From Rhodopirellula sp. (lineage in GTDB: Bacteria; Planctomycetota; Planctomycetia; Pirellulales; Pirellulaceae), in assembly GCA_002690925.1 (NCBI GenBank), contig NZGD01000237.1:89837-153836 (forward strand): a stretch of DNA of 64,000 nucleotides, read 5' to 3'. A program made the translations under genes and the position numbers. Below, piece after piece: positions 25,204 to 36,200 of this stretch. The first letter of the stretch is position 1, and the number at the start of each line of letters is the position of its first letter. The notes under the pieces are model-generated. The model did not search any database. It saw only the letters and a list, made by a program, of their open reading frames with translations, and was not told the DNA's origin.

Positions 25204-26871
25204 TTGACCCTCCAGCCGAACCGTATTTATCAGGGCAATTGCATCGAAAAGCTCCGGCAACTGGAATCAGGTTCCGTGGATCTGGTATTCGCTGATCCAC
25301 CCTTTAATATTGGTTATTCGTATGACGTTTACGATGATCACCGGACGACGACAGATTATCTGGAGTTTTGTGAAGCGTGGATTCGTGAGGTTCATACTGC
25401 GCTCAAGCCCAACGGAACTTTTTGGCTCGCTATTGGCGATGAATATGCTGCTGAACTGAAGGTCCTTGCGCAGCAACTCGGGTTTCATACACGTAGTTGG
25501 GTGATCTGGTATTACACCTTTGGTGTTAACTGTGTGCGTGGATTCAGTCGTTCGCATACACATCTGTTTCACTTCGTCAAAGATCCAGACGACTTCACTT
25601 TCAATGGTGAGAACCCAGCGGTTCGCGTTGCATCCGCCAGACAACTTGTTTATGCCGACAGCCGAGCCAGTACGAAAGGGAGATTGCCGGACAACACTTG
25701 GATTCTACGTCCTCAAGATGCACCAGCGCCCAGTTTCACACCATCGCACGATACATGGTTTTTTTCGCGTGTTGCGGGAACGTTCAAGGAACGTGAGGGA
25801 TTTCATGGTTGCCAGATGCCCGAGCAACTCTTGGGACGGATCGTTCGTGTTTCCAGCAACCCTGGTGATCTTGTTGTCGATCCTTTTGGTGGAAGCGGAA
25901 CGACTTTGGCGGTGGCAAAGAAATTGGGTCGGCGCTGGAATGGTTTCGAGCTTTCGAAAGAGTATGTTTCGCGGATTGAAGAACGGATTGGGGGCTGTGA
26001 GATTGGGCAGGATTTGGACGGTCCAGCAGATCCGCAGAAAAGCGCACCGAAAACATCTCGCGGAAAGAAACGAACAAAATTCAAGAACGGTAGGCCCGTA
26101 ATCTCCCTTGATTCGGAAACGGAATCGTCTGTCATCGAGGCATTCACTGAAGCTTCGGATGGGCATTCGACAGACTATCTGCTGTGTGATCCCAAGTTGT
26201 CCAAACGTTTTTTATCTGCTTGCCGAGAACGCTCACTACCAGGTGATGCTCGAATGTGGAATTCATTTCTGCTACGGATTCGAAAATCAGGTAAGTTGCC
26301 AAAATCAACGAATGCTGGCCGAAGATTGTCGTACGCTGACATGGATCCTTACAGCGACGGCAGTGAGGCAGCCATGAGACTGGTTGGGATCGACTATGGC
26401 ATGACGCTTGATGAGATGTTGTGTAGCCCACAGGCAGCCAGCGAGTTTGATCAACTGGCAGGTATGTTTTCCCCTGGGTATTCATCCTTTGAATATCGTT
26501 GGGCAGCGCTGGCATTGCGAAAGCGGGCGGGTACCAAACGTTATCGAACACTTGCATCTGATCAGCAAGAATATTGGAGTCAGCAACGCACTCCTAATCG
26601 TTTTGCGATCGAGAAATGTCTTTCTGGAAAATATGACTGCCCGGGCGTATACGTTGTTTTATTCGAGGATTCTGTCCTGTACGTCGGTGAGACGCAAAGC
26701 ATCCGTGACCGTATGGAAAAGCTTCTCAACACTGAAGCATGGATGAATTTTGCACCAACTGCAGTGCGTGCGTGGCCACTCGATAATGAGCAGCAACAAT
26801 TTGGCCTACGATCTTTCTTGATCAACCGAGACAAACCACTGCTTAACTCCGAATATCTGCGGCAAAGCTAG
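25204..26871 (+). CDS. DNA adenine/cytosine methyltransferase fused to a GIY-YIG-like domain
   Basis: The TTG at 25204 is the best start, with GGGAG at 25191-25195; GTG codons at 25174 and 25177 are also in frame. Residues 1-270 form a beta-class amino-methyltransferase: catalytic DPPF at 31-34 precedes the SAM-binding FGGSGTT at 228-234, the order typical of N6A/N4C enzymes. A basic linker follows (about 280-300), then a region of about 170 residues I do not recognise. The C-terminus is GIY-YIG-like: GVYVV (481-485), LYVGET (492-497), an arginine-rich helix, and SFLINRDKPLLN near the end. The Glu expected just before LI is replaced by Arg, so cleavage activity is doubtful. No restriction gene adjoins it, so it is probably a solitary methylase. 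Confidence 0.85.
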   Translation: MTLQPNRIYQGNCIEKLRQLESGSVDLVFADPPFNIGYSYDVYDDHRTTTDYLEFCEAWIREVHTALKPNGTFWLAIGDEYAAELKVLAQQLGFHTRSWVIWYYTFGVNCVRGFSRSHTHLFHFVKDPDDFTFNGENPAVRVASARQLVYADSRASTKGRLPDNTWILRPQDAPAPSFTPSHDTWFFSRVAGTFKEREGFHGCQMPEQLLGRIVRVSSNPGDLVVDPFGGSGTTLAVAKKLGRRWNGFELSKEYVSRIEERIGGCEIGQDLDGPADPQKSAPKTSRGKKRTKFKNGRPVISLDSETESSVIEAFTEASDGHSTDYLLCDPKLSKRFLSACRERSLPGDARMWNSFLLRIRKSGKLPKSTNAGRRLSYADMDPYSDGSEAAMRLVGIDYGMTLDEMLCSPQAASEFDQLAGMFSPGYSSFEYRWAALALRKRAGTKRYRTLASDQQEYWSQQRTPNRFAIEKCLSGKYDCPGVYVVLFEDSVLYVGETQSIRDRMEKLLNTEAWMNFAPTAVRAWPLDNEQQQFGLRSFLINRDKPLLNSEYLRQS

Positions 26872-26919
26872 TTTGATATTCAGAATTACTTCACGTGACT
26901 TTTACACTGCAGAGAACAA

Positions 26920-27852
26920 ATGTCTGAGACACCATTGAATGGTCTGATTGCCGCAACTGTGACGCCACTTGATCCTGCAGGGGCAGTTGATGTGACTGCG
27001 ATCAAACCCATGATTGATCGCTTGATTGAATCAGGCGTGACCGGTCTCTACGTTTGTGGCAGCACAGGTGAAGGCATGTCCTTGACTTGTCAGGAGCGAA
27101 AAAAGGTAGTCGAGGCAAGCGTGGCCGCAACTGGCGGCAGAGTCCCTGTCATCGTGCAGGTTGGACACAACAGTATCACTGATGCCTGCGACTTGGCAAA
27201 TCATGCAGTCGATGCTGGAGCGAATGTGGTTTCAGCTACTTGTCCGTCCTACTTCAAGGTAGGAGATACTGAGACGCTGCTGAAATGCATGGGGCAGATC
27301 GCGAACGCAGCTCCGAAACTTCCGTTTTACTATTATCACATTCCTGCTTTGACAGGTTCACAGATTGACGTGGTTGACTTTCTGGAACGAGGCGGAGAGC
27401 GTATTCCCAACCTTGCGGGACTAAAGTACACCAACACTCTGATTCATGAGTTTCAGGCCTGTCAGAACACGGAATCGCGAAATTTCGATGTGGTTTGGGG
27501 GTGTGATGAGATGTTGTTGGCGGCCTTTGCCAGTGGGGCCACTGCTGCGATTGGAAGCACCTACAATATTGCCGCGCCTTTGTATTGTCGGATCATTGAG
27601 GCAATTGAGGCCGGAGATTGGAAGATGGCACGTCAGTTGCAATATCATTCAGTGGCCATGGTCAATGTCATGAAGTCGTTTCCTTTTCACACCGCGCTGA
27701 AGGCAATCATGGCGATGCTGGGAATGCCTGTAGGCAGTTGTCGATTACCGTTGAATGAGCTGACGGAAAATGAATTAGTGAGTTTGCGAAGTGGACTCGA
27801 TGGTATTGGGTTCTTTGACTGGTGTGGTCATGAAACCCCGGTTGGGAGTTAG
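26920..27852 (+). CDS. nanA: N-acetylneuraminate lyase
   Basis: A 310-residue class I aldolase of the DHDPS/NAL family that splits N-acetylneuraminate into ManNAc and pyruvate. GSTGEG (47-52) binds the pyruvate carboxylate; FYYYHIPALTG (136-146) carries the catalytic tyrosine; and AGLKYT (166-171) has the Schiff-base Lys169. The YYYHIPALTG and GLK motifs are closer to animal-type NAL than to E. coli NanA or to DapA. Identity as a sialic-acid enzyme is supported by the following mutarotase-symporter and 2-epimerase genes. It starts 48 bases after the methylase stop, and the symporter begins 3 bases after its stop. A dihydrodipicolinate synthase is much less likely in this setting. Confidence 0.85.
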   Translation: MSETPLNGLIAATVTPLDPAGAVDVTAIKPMIDRLIESGVTGLYVCGSTGEGMSLTCQERKKVVEASVAATGGRVPVIVQVGHNSITDACDLANHAVDAGANVVSATCPSYFKVGDTETLLKCMGQIANAAPKLPFYYYHIPALTGSQIDVVDFLERGGERIPNLAGLKYTNTLIHEFQACQNTESRNFDVVWGCDEMLLAAFASGATAAIGSTYNIAAPLYCRIIEAIEAGDWKMARQLQYHSVAMVNVMKSFPFHTALKAIMAMLGMPVGSCRLPLNELTENELVSLRSGLDGIGFFDWCGHETPVGS

Positions 27853-27855
27853 AAC

Positions 27856-30486
27856 ATGCGTGTATTGGTTTGCTGTTTCGGTTGGTGGCTGGCTTGCGCG
27901 TTGTTCACGTGTGTCCCGGTTTATGCCCAAGACGCTGAAGAGGGCTTATTGACGTGGAGCGACGAGATTCCGCCATTGCCGGATTCGATTGGCGTGGCGG
28001 GACCTTTTGTAGGCGTACACGGTGAAGCCCTTATCGTGGCTGGTGGAGCCAACTTTCCGCGACCAGTCTGGGAGAGTGAAAAAGTATGGCACGATGAAAT
28101 CCATGTTCTACTCAAGAAAGATGGAAAATACTTGTGGAAGCAATCTGGCCAATTGCCGAAACCCCTCGCTTATGGCGCTGCAGTCTCCACCGCGGCAGGA
28201 GTGCTGTGCATTGGAGGCAACGATAGCACCAGTACATTCAGCGAAGTTTTTTTGTTGCAAGTTGACGCCGGGACGGGTGAAGTCAAAATCATCGATTACC
28301 CCTCGCTCCCGAACCCTTGTGCTTTTGGCGCAGCAGCTTTGCTGGGCAACTCGGACAACGGAGTCGTGTATCTCGCTGGGGGACAATCAGGATTGTCACT
28401 CGATACAGCAACGAGTCAGGTGTGGTCACTCGATCTTTCTCAACGTGATGACGCGGATACGTTCGTCTGGAAAAAAGAAATTGATTTTCCTGGTCCAACA
28501 CGCGCTTTGAATCTGACGCTTGCTCAGCACGATGGTTATGAAGATTCGCTCTATGTTATCAGTGGGCGGCGACAGAATGGAGAAAACGTTGAATTCCTAA
28601 CTGATGTGTGGCAGTACAAACCGAGTTCCAAGGAATGGCGGTCGAGAGCAGATGTACCCACCTGCGTGATGGCTGGTACCGGAATTGGTTGGGGCCAGAG
28701 TCATCTGTTGGTTCTGGGTGGTGCAGACGAAACAAATTTTTTCAAGGCTGACGAACTGCGCGATAACCACCCAGGTTTTCCCAAGGAGGCTTGGGCTTAC
28801 CACACGATTACTGATACTTGGGTGTCTGCGGGAAAGACACCTGAGAACCAAGTCACCACCATTGCTGTTGAATGGGATAACGCCATCGTTATCCCTAGTG
28901 GTGAAGTAAGACCGCGTGTTCGGACTCCCAACGTTTGGAAAGTAACTGTTAATCCAAAAGCAGATCAATTTGGTTTCATCAATAATGTGGTGTTGATTGG
29001 TTATCTGTTGGGAATGGTGGCAATCGGGTTTTACTTTGCACGTCGCACTAAAAATACTGATGATTTTTTTCGAGGCGGAAAAAGTGTGGCTTGGTGGGCT
29101 GCTGGATGCAGTATTTTTGCCACGATGCTTAGTTCCTTGACTTATACAGGTGTGCCTTCGAAGTCGTATGCTCAAGACTGGGTGTATTCGGTCGGCAATT
29201 TTATGATTCCTTTGGTGGCCGTAATCGCGGTGTACGTAGCTTTGCCGTTTTATCGTGGCATCGATGCGACCAGTGCTTATGAATACTTGGAAAAACGCTT
29301 CAATCGAGGTACGCGTTTGTTTGGTAGTGCCAGTTTCACTTTATTTCATGTATTCCGAATGGCGGTCGTCATGTCGCTGACTGGAATGGCATTGGCGGTG
29401 GCTACCCCGCTGACACCAACGCAGTCCGTGTTGGTGATGGGGGGCATGAGTATCCTGTACTGCACGATGGGTGGTATTGAGGCAGTGATTTGGACGGATA
29501 CAGTGCAGACAGTCATTTTGCTTGGTGGAGCGTTGATCGCACTGTTTGTTCTGTTTTCAGGAATTGATGGCGGTTGGCAGGGGTTCATTGATAATTCTCA
29601 GGCGTCGGAGAAATTCAAAATCATCAATCTGAATCTGGATGCGACGAGTGCTCAGATCGCATTGTGGGTGATTGTGTTGGGGGGTGTCGCACAGAATGTC
29701 TCTTCCTACACAGCTGATCAGGCGGTCGTGCAGCGTTACATGACGACTGAAACTCGTCGCTTGGCAGCAAAATCCATTTGGCTCAATGCCGGGTTGGCAA
29801 TTGTTGCAACCTTTCTGTTCTTCGGCCTCGGAACAGCTTTGCACGCTTTCTACCAATCGAATCCGGAAAAGCTTGACCCGAGTATCACGACGGATCAGAT
29901 ATTCCCGTTATTCATTGCACATGAAATGCCGATTGGCTTCGCCGGGTTGATCGTCGCTGGAATTTTCGCTGCCGCCCAATCAACCGTGTCGACCAGCATG
30001 AATTCTACGGCGACAACGCTTGTCACTGATTTTCTTAAGCCCCTCAACGTCTGTCGTAACGATCTTGGTTACCTGCGATTGGCAAGGATCTTGACGCTGG
30101 TCATCGGTGTCTTGGGCACGTTGATCGGTCTGTTGTTTGTGAATCCTGATATCAAGTCATTGTTCGACGAGTTCCTCAAGATCATTGGGCTTTTCATGGG
30201 TGTGCTTGGTGGACTTTTTGTTTTGGGGGCGATGACGAAGCGAGCCAACGGTACGGGAGCGCTGACCGGAGCTGTCGTTGGCGGTTTGACGATGTATTGG
30301 GTCTGGAAAGAAAGTTCGATTAATGGCTACCTCTACACTGCCATCGGTATCGGGGTCTGTTTTGTTGTCGGTTATGTGGTGAGTTTGCTGTCGTCAGCTC
30401 GCAACGATGATGAGTTGGCAGGCCTGACGATCTATACGATGTCTGGCGGAGAAACATCAGATTCGGTGAGTGGATCATCCGCATGA
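27856..30486 (+). CDS. mutarotase (kelch) fused to sodium:solute symporter, sialic-acid uptake
   Basis: An 876-residue fusion. A signal peptide (residues 1-24) precedes a six-bladed kelch propeller to about residue 365, with repeated GG-W-type blade edges ([36 protein letters not shown]). This matches the NanM-type N-acetylneuraminate anomerase/cyclically permuted mutarotase group. From residue 377 on there are about 13 hydrophobic segments of a sodium:solute symporter ([14 protein letters not shown], then [14 protein letters not shown] and AEFI-like core features). The propeller would sit outside the cytoplasmic membrane and hand the preferred anomer to the transporter. The stop overlaps the next gene's start by 4 bases. 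Substrate assignment rests on neighbours. Confidence 0.85.
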   Translation: MRVLVCCFGWWLACALFTCVPVYAQDAEEGLLTWSDEIPPLPDSIGVAGPFVGVHGEALIVAGGANFPRPVWESEKVWHDEIHVLLKKDGKYLWKQSGQLPKPLAYGAAVSTAAGVLCIGGNDSTSTFSEVFLLQVDAGTGEVKIIDYPSLPNPCAFGAAALLGNSDNGVVYLAGGQSGLSLDTATSQVWSLDLSQRDDADTFVWKKEIDFPGPTRALNLTLAQHDGYEDSLYVISGRRQNGENVEFLTDVWQYKPSSKEWRSRADVPTCVMAGTGIGWGQSHLLVLGGADETNFFKADELRDNHPGFPKEAWAYHTITDTWVSAGKTPENQVTTIAVEWDNAIVIPSGEVRPRVRTPNVWKVTVNPKADQFGFINNVVLIGYLLGMVAIGFYFARRTKNTDDFFRGGKSVAWWAAGCSIFATMLSSLTYTGVPSKSYAQDWVYSVGNFMIPLVAVIAVYVALPFYRGIDATSAYEYLEKRFNRGTRLFGSASFTLFHVFRMAVVMSLTGMALAVATPLTPTQSVLVMGGMSILYCTMGGIEAVIWTDTVQTVILLGGALIALFVLFSGIDGGWQGFIDNSQASEKFKIINLNLDATSAQIALWVIVLGGVAQNVSSYTADQAVVQRYMTTETRRLAAKSIWLNAGLAIVATFLFFGLGTALHAFYQSNPEKLDPSITTDQIFPLFIAHEMPIGFAGLIVAGIFAAAQSTVSTSMNSTATTLVTDFLKPLNVCRNDLGYLRLARILTLVIGVLGTLIGLLFVNPDIKSLFDEFLKIIGLFMGVLGGLFVLGAMTKRANGTGALTGAVVGGLTMYWVWKESSINGYLYTAIGIGVCFVVGYVVSLLSSARNDDELAGLTIYTMSGGETSDSVSGSSA

Positions 30487-31649
30487 GTCATTTGAATTCG
30501 CAAGAGCTAGCAGATATTTATCGCAGCGGTTTGTTGGAAGACACGATGCCGTTTTGGGAGGCGAATTGTGTGGATCGCCAACATGGCGGTTTCATGATGG
30601 CGGTTGACCAAGCAGGGAAAGTGGTCGACACGGATAAAGGCGTTTGGCAGCAAGGTCGCTTCACTTGGCTTCTTGGTGAACTCTATAACAATGTAGAAGC
30701 CCGTGATTCCTGGTTGGAACTGGCACGCCATGGGGCCGACTTTCTATTACAGCATTGCTTTGATGCCAGTGATGGCCGCATGTGGTTTCATGTCACCCGA
30801 GATGGCAGGCCAATACGTAAACGTCGATATGCTTTTAGTGAGAGTTTCGCCGCAATCGCTTTTGGCGAACTCGCCAAGGCTACGGGAGAGCAGATTTATG
30901 CTGAGCACGCGGTCAAGGCTTTTCAAAAATTTGTCCAGCACAACCTTGAACCGGTAGATACCCCGGCAAAATTCACGGATCATAGGCCGACTCGATCCAT
31001 TGGATTCCCGATGATTACCATCGCTACTGCTCAGGAATTGCGGGAATCCATCAGTTTTGCGGATGCCAACTCATGGATCGACAGGAGCATTGAAGCGATT
31101 CAGCAATTCCATCTCAAGCCTGAGCTGAATTGTGTCATGGAAACGGTTGGCATGCAGGGTGAGCTGATTGACCACTTTGACGGCCGCACCCTCAATCCCG
31201 GGCATGCAATTGAAGGTGCCTGGTTTCTGATGTGGGAGGGGGCACATCGAAATGATTCAGCGCTGATTGAGATGGGGTGCCAGATGTTGGATTGGATGTG
31301 GCAGCGCGGTTGGGATTCAAAGTATGGGGGGATTCTTTATTTCACTGATGTGGATGGTCGTCCAGTTCAAGAGTATTGGCACGACATGAAATTTTGGTGG
31401 CCACAATGCGAGGCGATCATCGCCACACTGTTGGCATTTCAGCTGACAGGAAGACAGAAATATGCCGATTGGCATCAAAAAATACACCATTGGGCGTATC
31501 AGCATTTTCCTGATTCTGAGCACGGTGAGTGGTTTGGTTATCTGGATCGAACCGGGCGCGTGACTTCCACTCTGAAAGGAAACTTGTGGAAAGGACCCTT
31601 CCATTTGCCAAGGATGCAGCACATTTGCACTACAATTTTGTCACTATGA
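30483..31649 (+). CDS. N-acylglucosamine 2-epimerase (ManNAc to GlcNAc)
   Basis: A 388-residue AGE-family (alpha6/alpha6 barrel) protein. The family signatures are clear: [12 protein letters not shown] near residue 240, WFGYLDRTG at about 340-348, GPFHLPR near the end, and [11 protein letters not shown] early. The conserved His residues in GHAIE and the C-terminal FHLPR are expected catalytic or substrate ligands. AGE enzymes convert ManNAc to GlcNAc reversibly; some relatives epimerise cellobiose or mannose. Because it follows the lyase and symporter with an ATGA overlap, the ManNAc reaction is the most likely. It gives an alternative to the NanK/NanE route, with no kinase gene found here. 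Confidence 0.85.
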   Translation: MSHLNSQELADIYRSGLLEDTMPFWEANCVDRQHGGFMMAVDQAGKVVDTDKGVWQQGRFTWLLGELYNNVEARDSWLELARHGADFLLQHCFDASDGRMWFHVTRDGRPIRKRRYAFSESFAAIAFGELAKATGEQIYAEHAVKAFQKFVQHNLEPVDTPAKFTDHRPTRSIGFPMITIATAQELRESISFADANSWIDRSIEAIQQFHLKPELNCVMETVGMQGELIDHFDGRTLNPGHAIEGAWFLMWEGAHRNDSALIEMGCQMLDWMWQRGWDSKYGGILYFTDVDGRPVQEYWHDMKFWWPQCEAIIATLLAFQLTGRQKYADWHQKIHHWAYQHFPDSEHGEWFGYLDRTGRVTSTLKGNLWKGPFHLPRMQHICTTILSL

Positions 31650-31821
31650 TTCCGTATCGCGGTGTTTTTTAACAGCCTGTATACCGGTAACAACGAAGGC
31701 TATTTGCCGAAAACAGAGCTGCGAAGGCCCAATTTTTGATGCTTCCCGTTTACAATTCGGGTACCGCAATCGGATTTACCTTCCACCCCTCTGTCTTTAA
31801 CCTACCTATTCGAGGACATAA

Positions 31822-33132
31822 ATGACGCAAAACGATTCCGACCGTCGAACCTTTCTAAAGACTTCAACGGCTGCAGCCGCCGGTGCAGCATTGACTAGTA
31901 CCATTGCCAAAACTGCCCATGCGGCTGGTAGTGATACGATTCGCTTCGTGTTGATTGGTTGTGGTGGTCGTGGCAGTGGTGCCGCGGCTCAAATCATGAA
32001 TACGAAGGGAAATGTCAAGCTGGTTGCAGCAGCAGATCCATTTGAGGCAAAAGCAAAAAGTGCTCTGAAGCGACTTAGCAAAGGTGATAATAAAGACAAG
32101 GTTGATGTGCCTGACGAGCGCATTTTTGGCGGTTTGGATGGCTACAAGAAAGCAATCGACACTGATTGTGACTTGGTCATCATCGCGACTCCACCAGGCT
32201 ATAAGCCTCAGCAGTTCGAGTACGCTGTAAGTAAAGGCCGCCATGTTTTCATGGAAAAGCCTGTTGCTGCTGATGCCGTTGGTGTTCGCCGTGTCCTGGA
32301 TGCGGTGGAAGAGTCGAAAAAGAAAAAGCTGATGGTGGGTATTGGCCTTCAACGTCGGCATGAGCCTCGTTACATGGAAACGATTGATCGTATTCATGAC
32401 GGAGCCATTGGTGATGTCATCGCCCAACGCGTTTACTGGAATGGTGGTGGAATCTGGTATCGCAACCGGACTCCAGAAATGAGTGAGATGCAGTTTCAAA
32501 CCAACAACTGGTATCACTTCAATTGGCTGTCAGGCGACCAAATCTGCGAGCAGCATATCCATAATCTGGACGTAGGTTGCTGGGTCAAGGGCGAATATCC
32601 TGTTGAATGCAATGGCATGGGTGGTCGTGAGATGCGAATGGACGGTGATGCATCGAAGTCACAGATTTTCGATCATACTTTCTGTGAGTACACCTTCTCT
32701 GATGGAACCAAGATGTTCAGTCAAGGTCGCCATCTGCGTGGTGCTTGGAACAACGTTGGCGAAGCAGTTCACGGTACCAAAGGTACTGCTAATCCTAATG
32801 GTTCGATTGCTGGCGAAACCAATTGGAAGTTCACTGGAAACAGCCCAAATGGGCACCAGCAAGAACAGCATGATCTCATCGAAGCGCTGATGCGGGGCGA
32901 GATCTACAATGAAGGTGAGTATGGTGCCAAGTCCACATTCACGGCGATTCTTGGTCGTGAAGCCTGTTACAGCGGTAAGGTCCTGAAATGGGATGACTTG
33001 TTGGCACGTGGGCGCGAATTGGCACCAGGTATCGATAACTACACATTGGATACTCCACCACCTGTATTGCCAGGTGAAGATGGCCTGTATCCTGTGCCAG
33101 TGCCAGGGCAGTACGACCCATTTCAGGCTTAA
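31822..33132 (+). CDS. Tat-exported Gfo/Idh/MocA family oxidoreductase
   Basis: A 436-residue protein. The N-terminus has a twin-arginine signal (DRRTFLKTS followed by an Ala-rich core ending TAHA-A at about residue 34). The Rossmann nucleotide-binding motif GCGGRGSGAA (about 48-57) follows, then the EKP motif typical of Gfo/Idh/MocA dehydrogenases near residue 145 and the long alpha/beta C-terminal half. A late CEQHIHNLDVGCW section is probably the substrate side. The cofactor is likely NAD(P), bound before Tat export. It lies 172 bases after the epimerase and could act on sugars from the same uptake pathway, but no gene-specific evidence ties it to sialic acid. A strong terminator follows. 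Confidence 0.85.
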   Translation: MTQNDSDRRTFLKTSTAAAAGAALTSTIAKTAHAAGSDTIRFVLIGCGGRGSGAAAQIMNTKGNVKLVAAADPFEAKAKSALKRLSKGDNKDKVDVPDERIFGGLDGYKKAIDTDCDLVIIATPPGYKPQQFEYAVSKGRHVFMEKPVAADAVGVRRVLDAVEESKKKKLMVGIGLQRRHEPRYMETIDRIHDGAIGDVIAQRVYWNGGGIWYRNRTPEMSEMQFQTNNWYHFNWLSGDQICEQHIHNLDVGCWVKGEYPVECNGMGGREMRMDGDASKSQIFDHTFCEYTFSDGTKMFSQGRHLRGAWNNVGEAVHGTKGTANPNGSIAGETNWKFTGNSPNGHQQEQHDLIEALMRGEIYNEGEYGAKSTFTAILGREACYSGKVLKWDDLLARGRELAPGIDNYTLDTPPPVLPGEDGLYPVPVPGQYDPFQA

Positions 33133-33156
33133 TTGATTTGGCAACGTGAAAAAATT

Positions 33157-33200
33157 ACGTCTCTGGAATTGGTTTATGCCAAATCCAGAGACGTTTTTTT
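33157..33200. terminator. bidirectional rho-independent terminator
   Basis: ACGTCTCTGGA (33157-33167) pairs perfectly with TCCAGAGACGT (33184-33194), with a further TTGG/CCAA step inside and a 6-base loop. A run of T follows (33194-33200). On the minus strand the A-run at 33149-33154 gives the matching U-tract. It ends the Gfo/Idh gene and the convergent RND gene, whose stop codon lies in the T-run. Confidence 0.9.
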
Positions 33201-36200
33201 ATTGGCTTCGTTTGATCTGACGGGCAGAATCTTTGCGAGGAAAGTGCAGACGCAGATGTGGAGATTCTTCTTCCTCCCTTTCCTTGCTGATTGCGGCAGG
33301 TGCACTACTCGGGGGGGCGTCTACGGAAACAGGAAGGACGACTCCCATCTCTTCCAGCGGAGCTGATGGGAAGGCTGCATCGGGATTCGACTTTTCGGAC
33401 TTATTCGGTCGGCTGTCGCGGGGCTTGAAAAAACGACCTGCAGGACCAGCTAACAAGGCGGGTAACAGAATCAGGTCACCAGCCAGTGCTGCTGCAAGCA
33501 TGACCAACATCAACGTGCCGAAACGCTGTGTTGGGGTGAAGGTTGACAAGGCAAAAACGAAGAGGCCAAGACCTCCAACGATGGTGGTTTGAGTCATGGC
33601 GGGCCCAACCCTGCGATATGATTGGATCACCGCTTCCGCTCGGCTCATTCCTTCGTCCAAGTGGGCACGGAACCACGAGAGAAAGTGAATGGTGTCGTCA
33701 ACAGCCACGCCCATTGCGACGGATGCGGTCATCATCGTCCCGATGTCAATTTCGATCTTCAGATGGCACATGACGCCAAAGACAACCAGTACTGGAAAGA
33801 CATTGGGGATCATCGAAACCAGGCCAGCTGCCACGCCATTGGCAATATTACCCGGCTTCATCCATCCCACTGGCATACGGCCAGGATTCAGCAGCCAGAC
33901 CATGACCAATGCGATCAGTACAAATGCCATCGCAATGGAGTGCGTCAAACTCGTCAAGAGTGTTCGCTGTGCCTTGTAAACAACAGGAACCACACCTGTG
34001 TAAATCACCTGCATTGGGCCACTGCCATCCACGTCAGGTACACGATCTGCGGTTAGCTGGGGAGTGATTTCTTTATCACGGATACTTGTTGCATCAATTA
34101 AATTCGAAGACGACTTGAAATCGTCAATCGCGAACACATCACTGCCCAACCAAACAATCGCATCAAACCGTTCCAGCGATGCGTCCCACTTGGGATTGGA
34201 TCTCATTGTCTCCGCTTTTTCGGGTGAGACGTCGATCCATTTTGGGGACTCAATTCGTTCGCCACTTAGCAATTCAGCAAGGGTAGCGGCAAAGGTAGCT
34301 TCCTGATTGATTTCACCATCCGGCAAGATTAAGTCAGCTGATTCTAGAGTTTTTGGCCGGTCGGGGCTGATTACCAGAACTCGCGACTTGGTATCAAGTT
34401 TCTTTCGATCACCGTTCTTGTCGGTGGTCAGATGTTGAAGAATTTCATCACGTGTGTCATAAGCTCGTAGAACTGGTTCTACGGATTCTCTGAGCGTTGA
34501 TATGAATCGGCCATAATCAACATCAGATAAAGCAGCGACCCGAAGACTGATTCTCCATAGCTCGTTATCGAGGGTTCCTGCAGATTTCTCCACACGCAGA
34601 TAGTCATTCTCCTGCAAGTCAGTTCGACCTGCCAAGATTTCACGGTTAAACTTCGCCCGGATCGGACTGTAGCTGTTGCTGGGGTCTGGCAATGGCGGAA
34701 GAACGGTGTCAGCACTCATGACTTGACCAACCACTCCACGGCCAGTCTCACCGAGCGTACGATTGACGACGGTCCCGATTCGCGAAATGGCCTCGACTCG
34801 TTCAAGTATTGTCAGCGCTTGAATCGAAGTCGCATTTTCTGGTTGGTCGGTACTCTGCTCGACGTTGTTCTCGGCGTCTGCCAGATACTCTGCCTGCATC
34901 TCAGGGGGGATGCGGACAATGAGTTCCATGGGAACCAGTTTTCCGAAGTTGTCTTCCAACCAGCCATAGTCATGAATGATCCGCGACTGTGGATCGAATA
35001 GCTTCAATAATTGTACGGACGTTCGGATATTTAGAAGCCCAAGAGAGCAGACAGCTAACACGAGAAGGCACACAGTACTGACAGATGCATGGTGTCCAGT
35101 GATCCAGCGTCCTACGGCAGCCCACCAATCCGATAATCGACTTTCTGGAGCGGGTTGTTGACTGGGAGCATCATCTTCAGAGGCTGCAATTTTCGGTGCA
35201 AACACCTGCAAAGCAGCTGGAAGGTATGAAAATAAAATAGCGACCGTCATCAGGACGCCAATCGCTGAGTAGAATCCAAAGTTGCTGATCGGTGCCAAGT
35301 TGCTGGTGAACAGCGAGGCGAGCCCAATGGCCGTTGTCAGTGATGCCAGCGAACAAGGTAAAATGGCATGCCGCAGAGCACGCCCGGGTGCACCTGTCTT
35401 GCCACGAATCCGAACCTCGTCGCGATAATAATTGACGACGTGAATCGCTCCTGAGATTCCCAGAACATAGACCAGCGATGGCATGCTGAGAAGAATCGCA
35501 TCGACCTTGCCAGAAGTCCACCAAACCATCGCCATGCTGAGCATGGCTGAGCACCCACCCACCACGAATACCATCACAGTGATTTTGATGCTGCCAAAGC
35601 AAATGTACGAAAGCACAATGCCCAGCACGATGCTGTAACCTACCAGCCTCGCTAGCGTGATAGTTCCTTCTTCATCAATTGCCGTATTGTCGACTGGAGG
35701 ACCACCAATGCGTAGAGGCGGTAATCCGTCTACCGATTCGGCGGATGGACGATTGAAGGGTGGTGGCGCCATGGACGGCGGTGCAGCGGGTTGAACACCC
35801 GACTCTGCAGCCAATGTTTGCAGCCTTCCCCGAGGTTGGCCCATGATTCCGCGGCCCAAAGCAAAAGCAAGATTGTCCTTTGCCAAGTCAGTAAGAGTAA
35901 TGAGAACGCAGGTCAGTCTTGGTGGTGGTTTGACTTCCATCGCGTCATAAACCGAATACCACGCATTGGTGCGGTCGTTCAGAGGTGCCTGCTTCAGTTC
36001 ATCAAGCGAAGCATCATACTTGTCCGCGAGAATTTCGTTGAGGTGGAACTGAACCTGAGCATCGAAGTCTTTGGGCAACTGGTCGCGTTGGTTTTCTGGA
36101 AGAGCATCGCGAAACTCTGCAGCTGTCCAATTGAAGTTGTCTGCGATTGCAGGAGCAAAGAGTGTTCCGGTTAATCGTTCCATCGCGCGACGCCGGGCTA

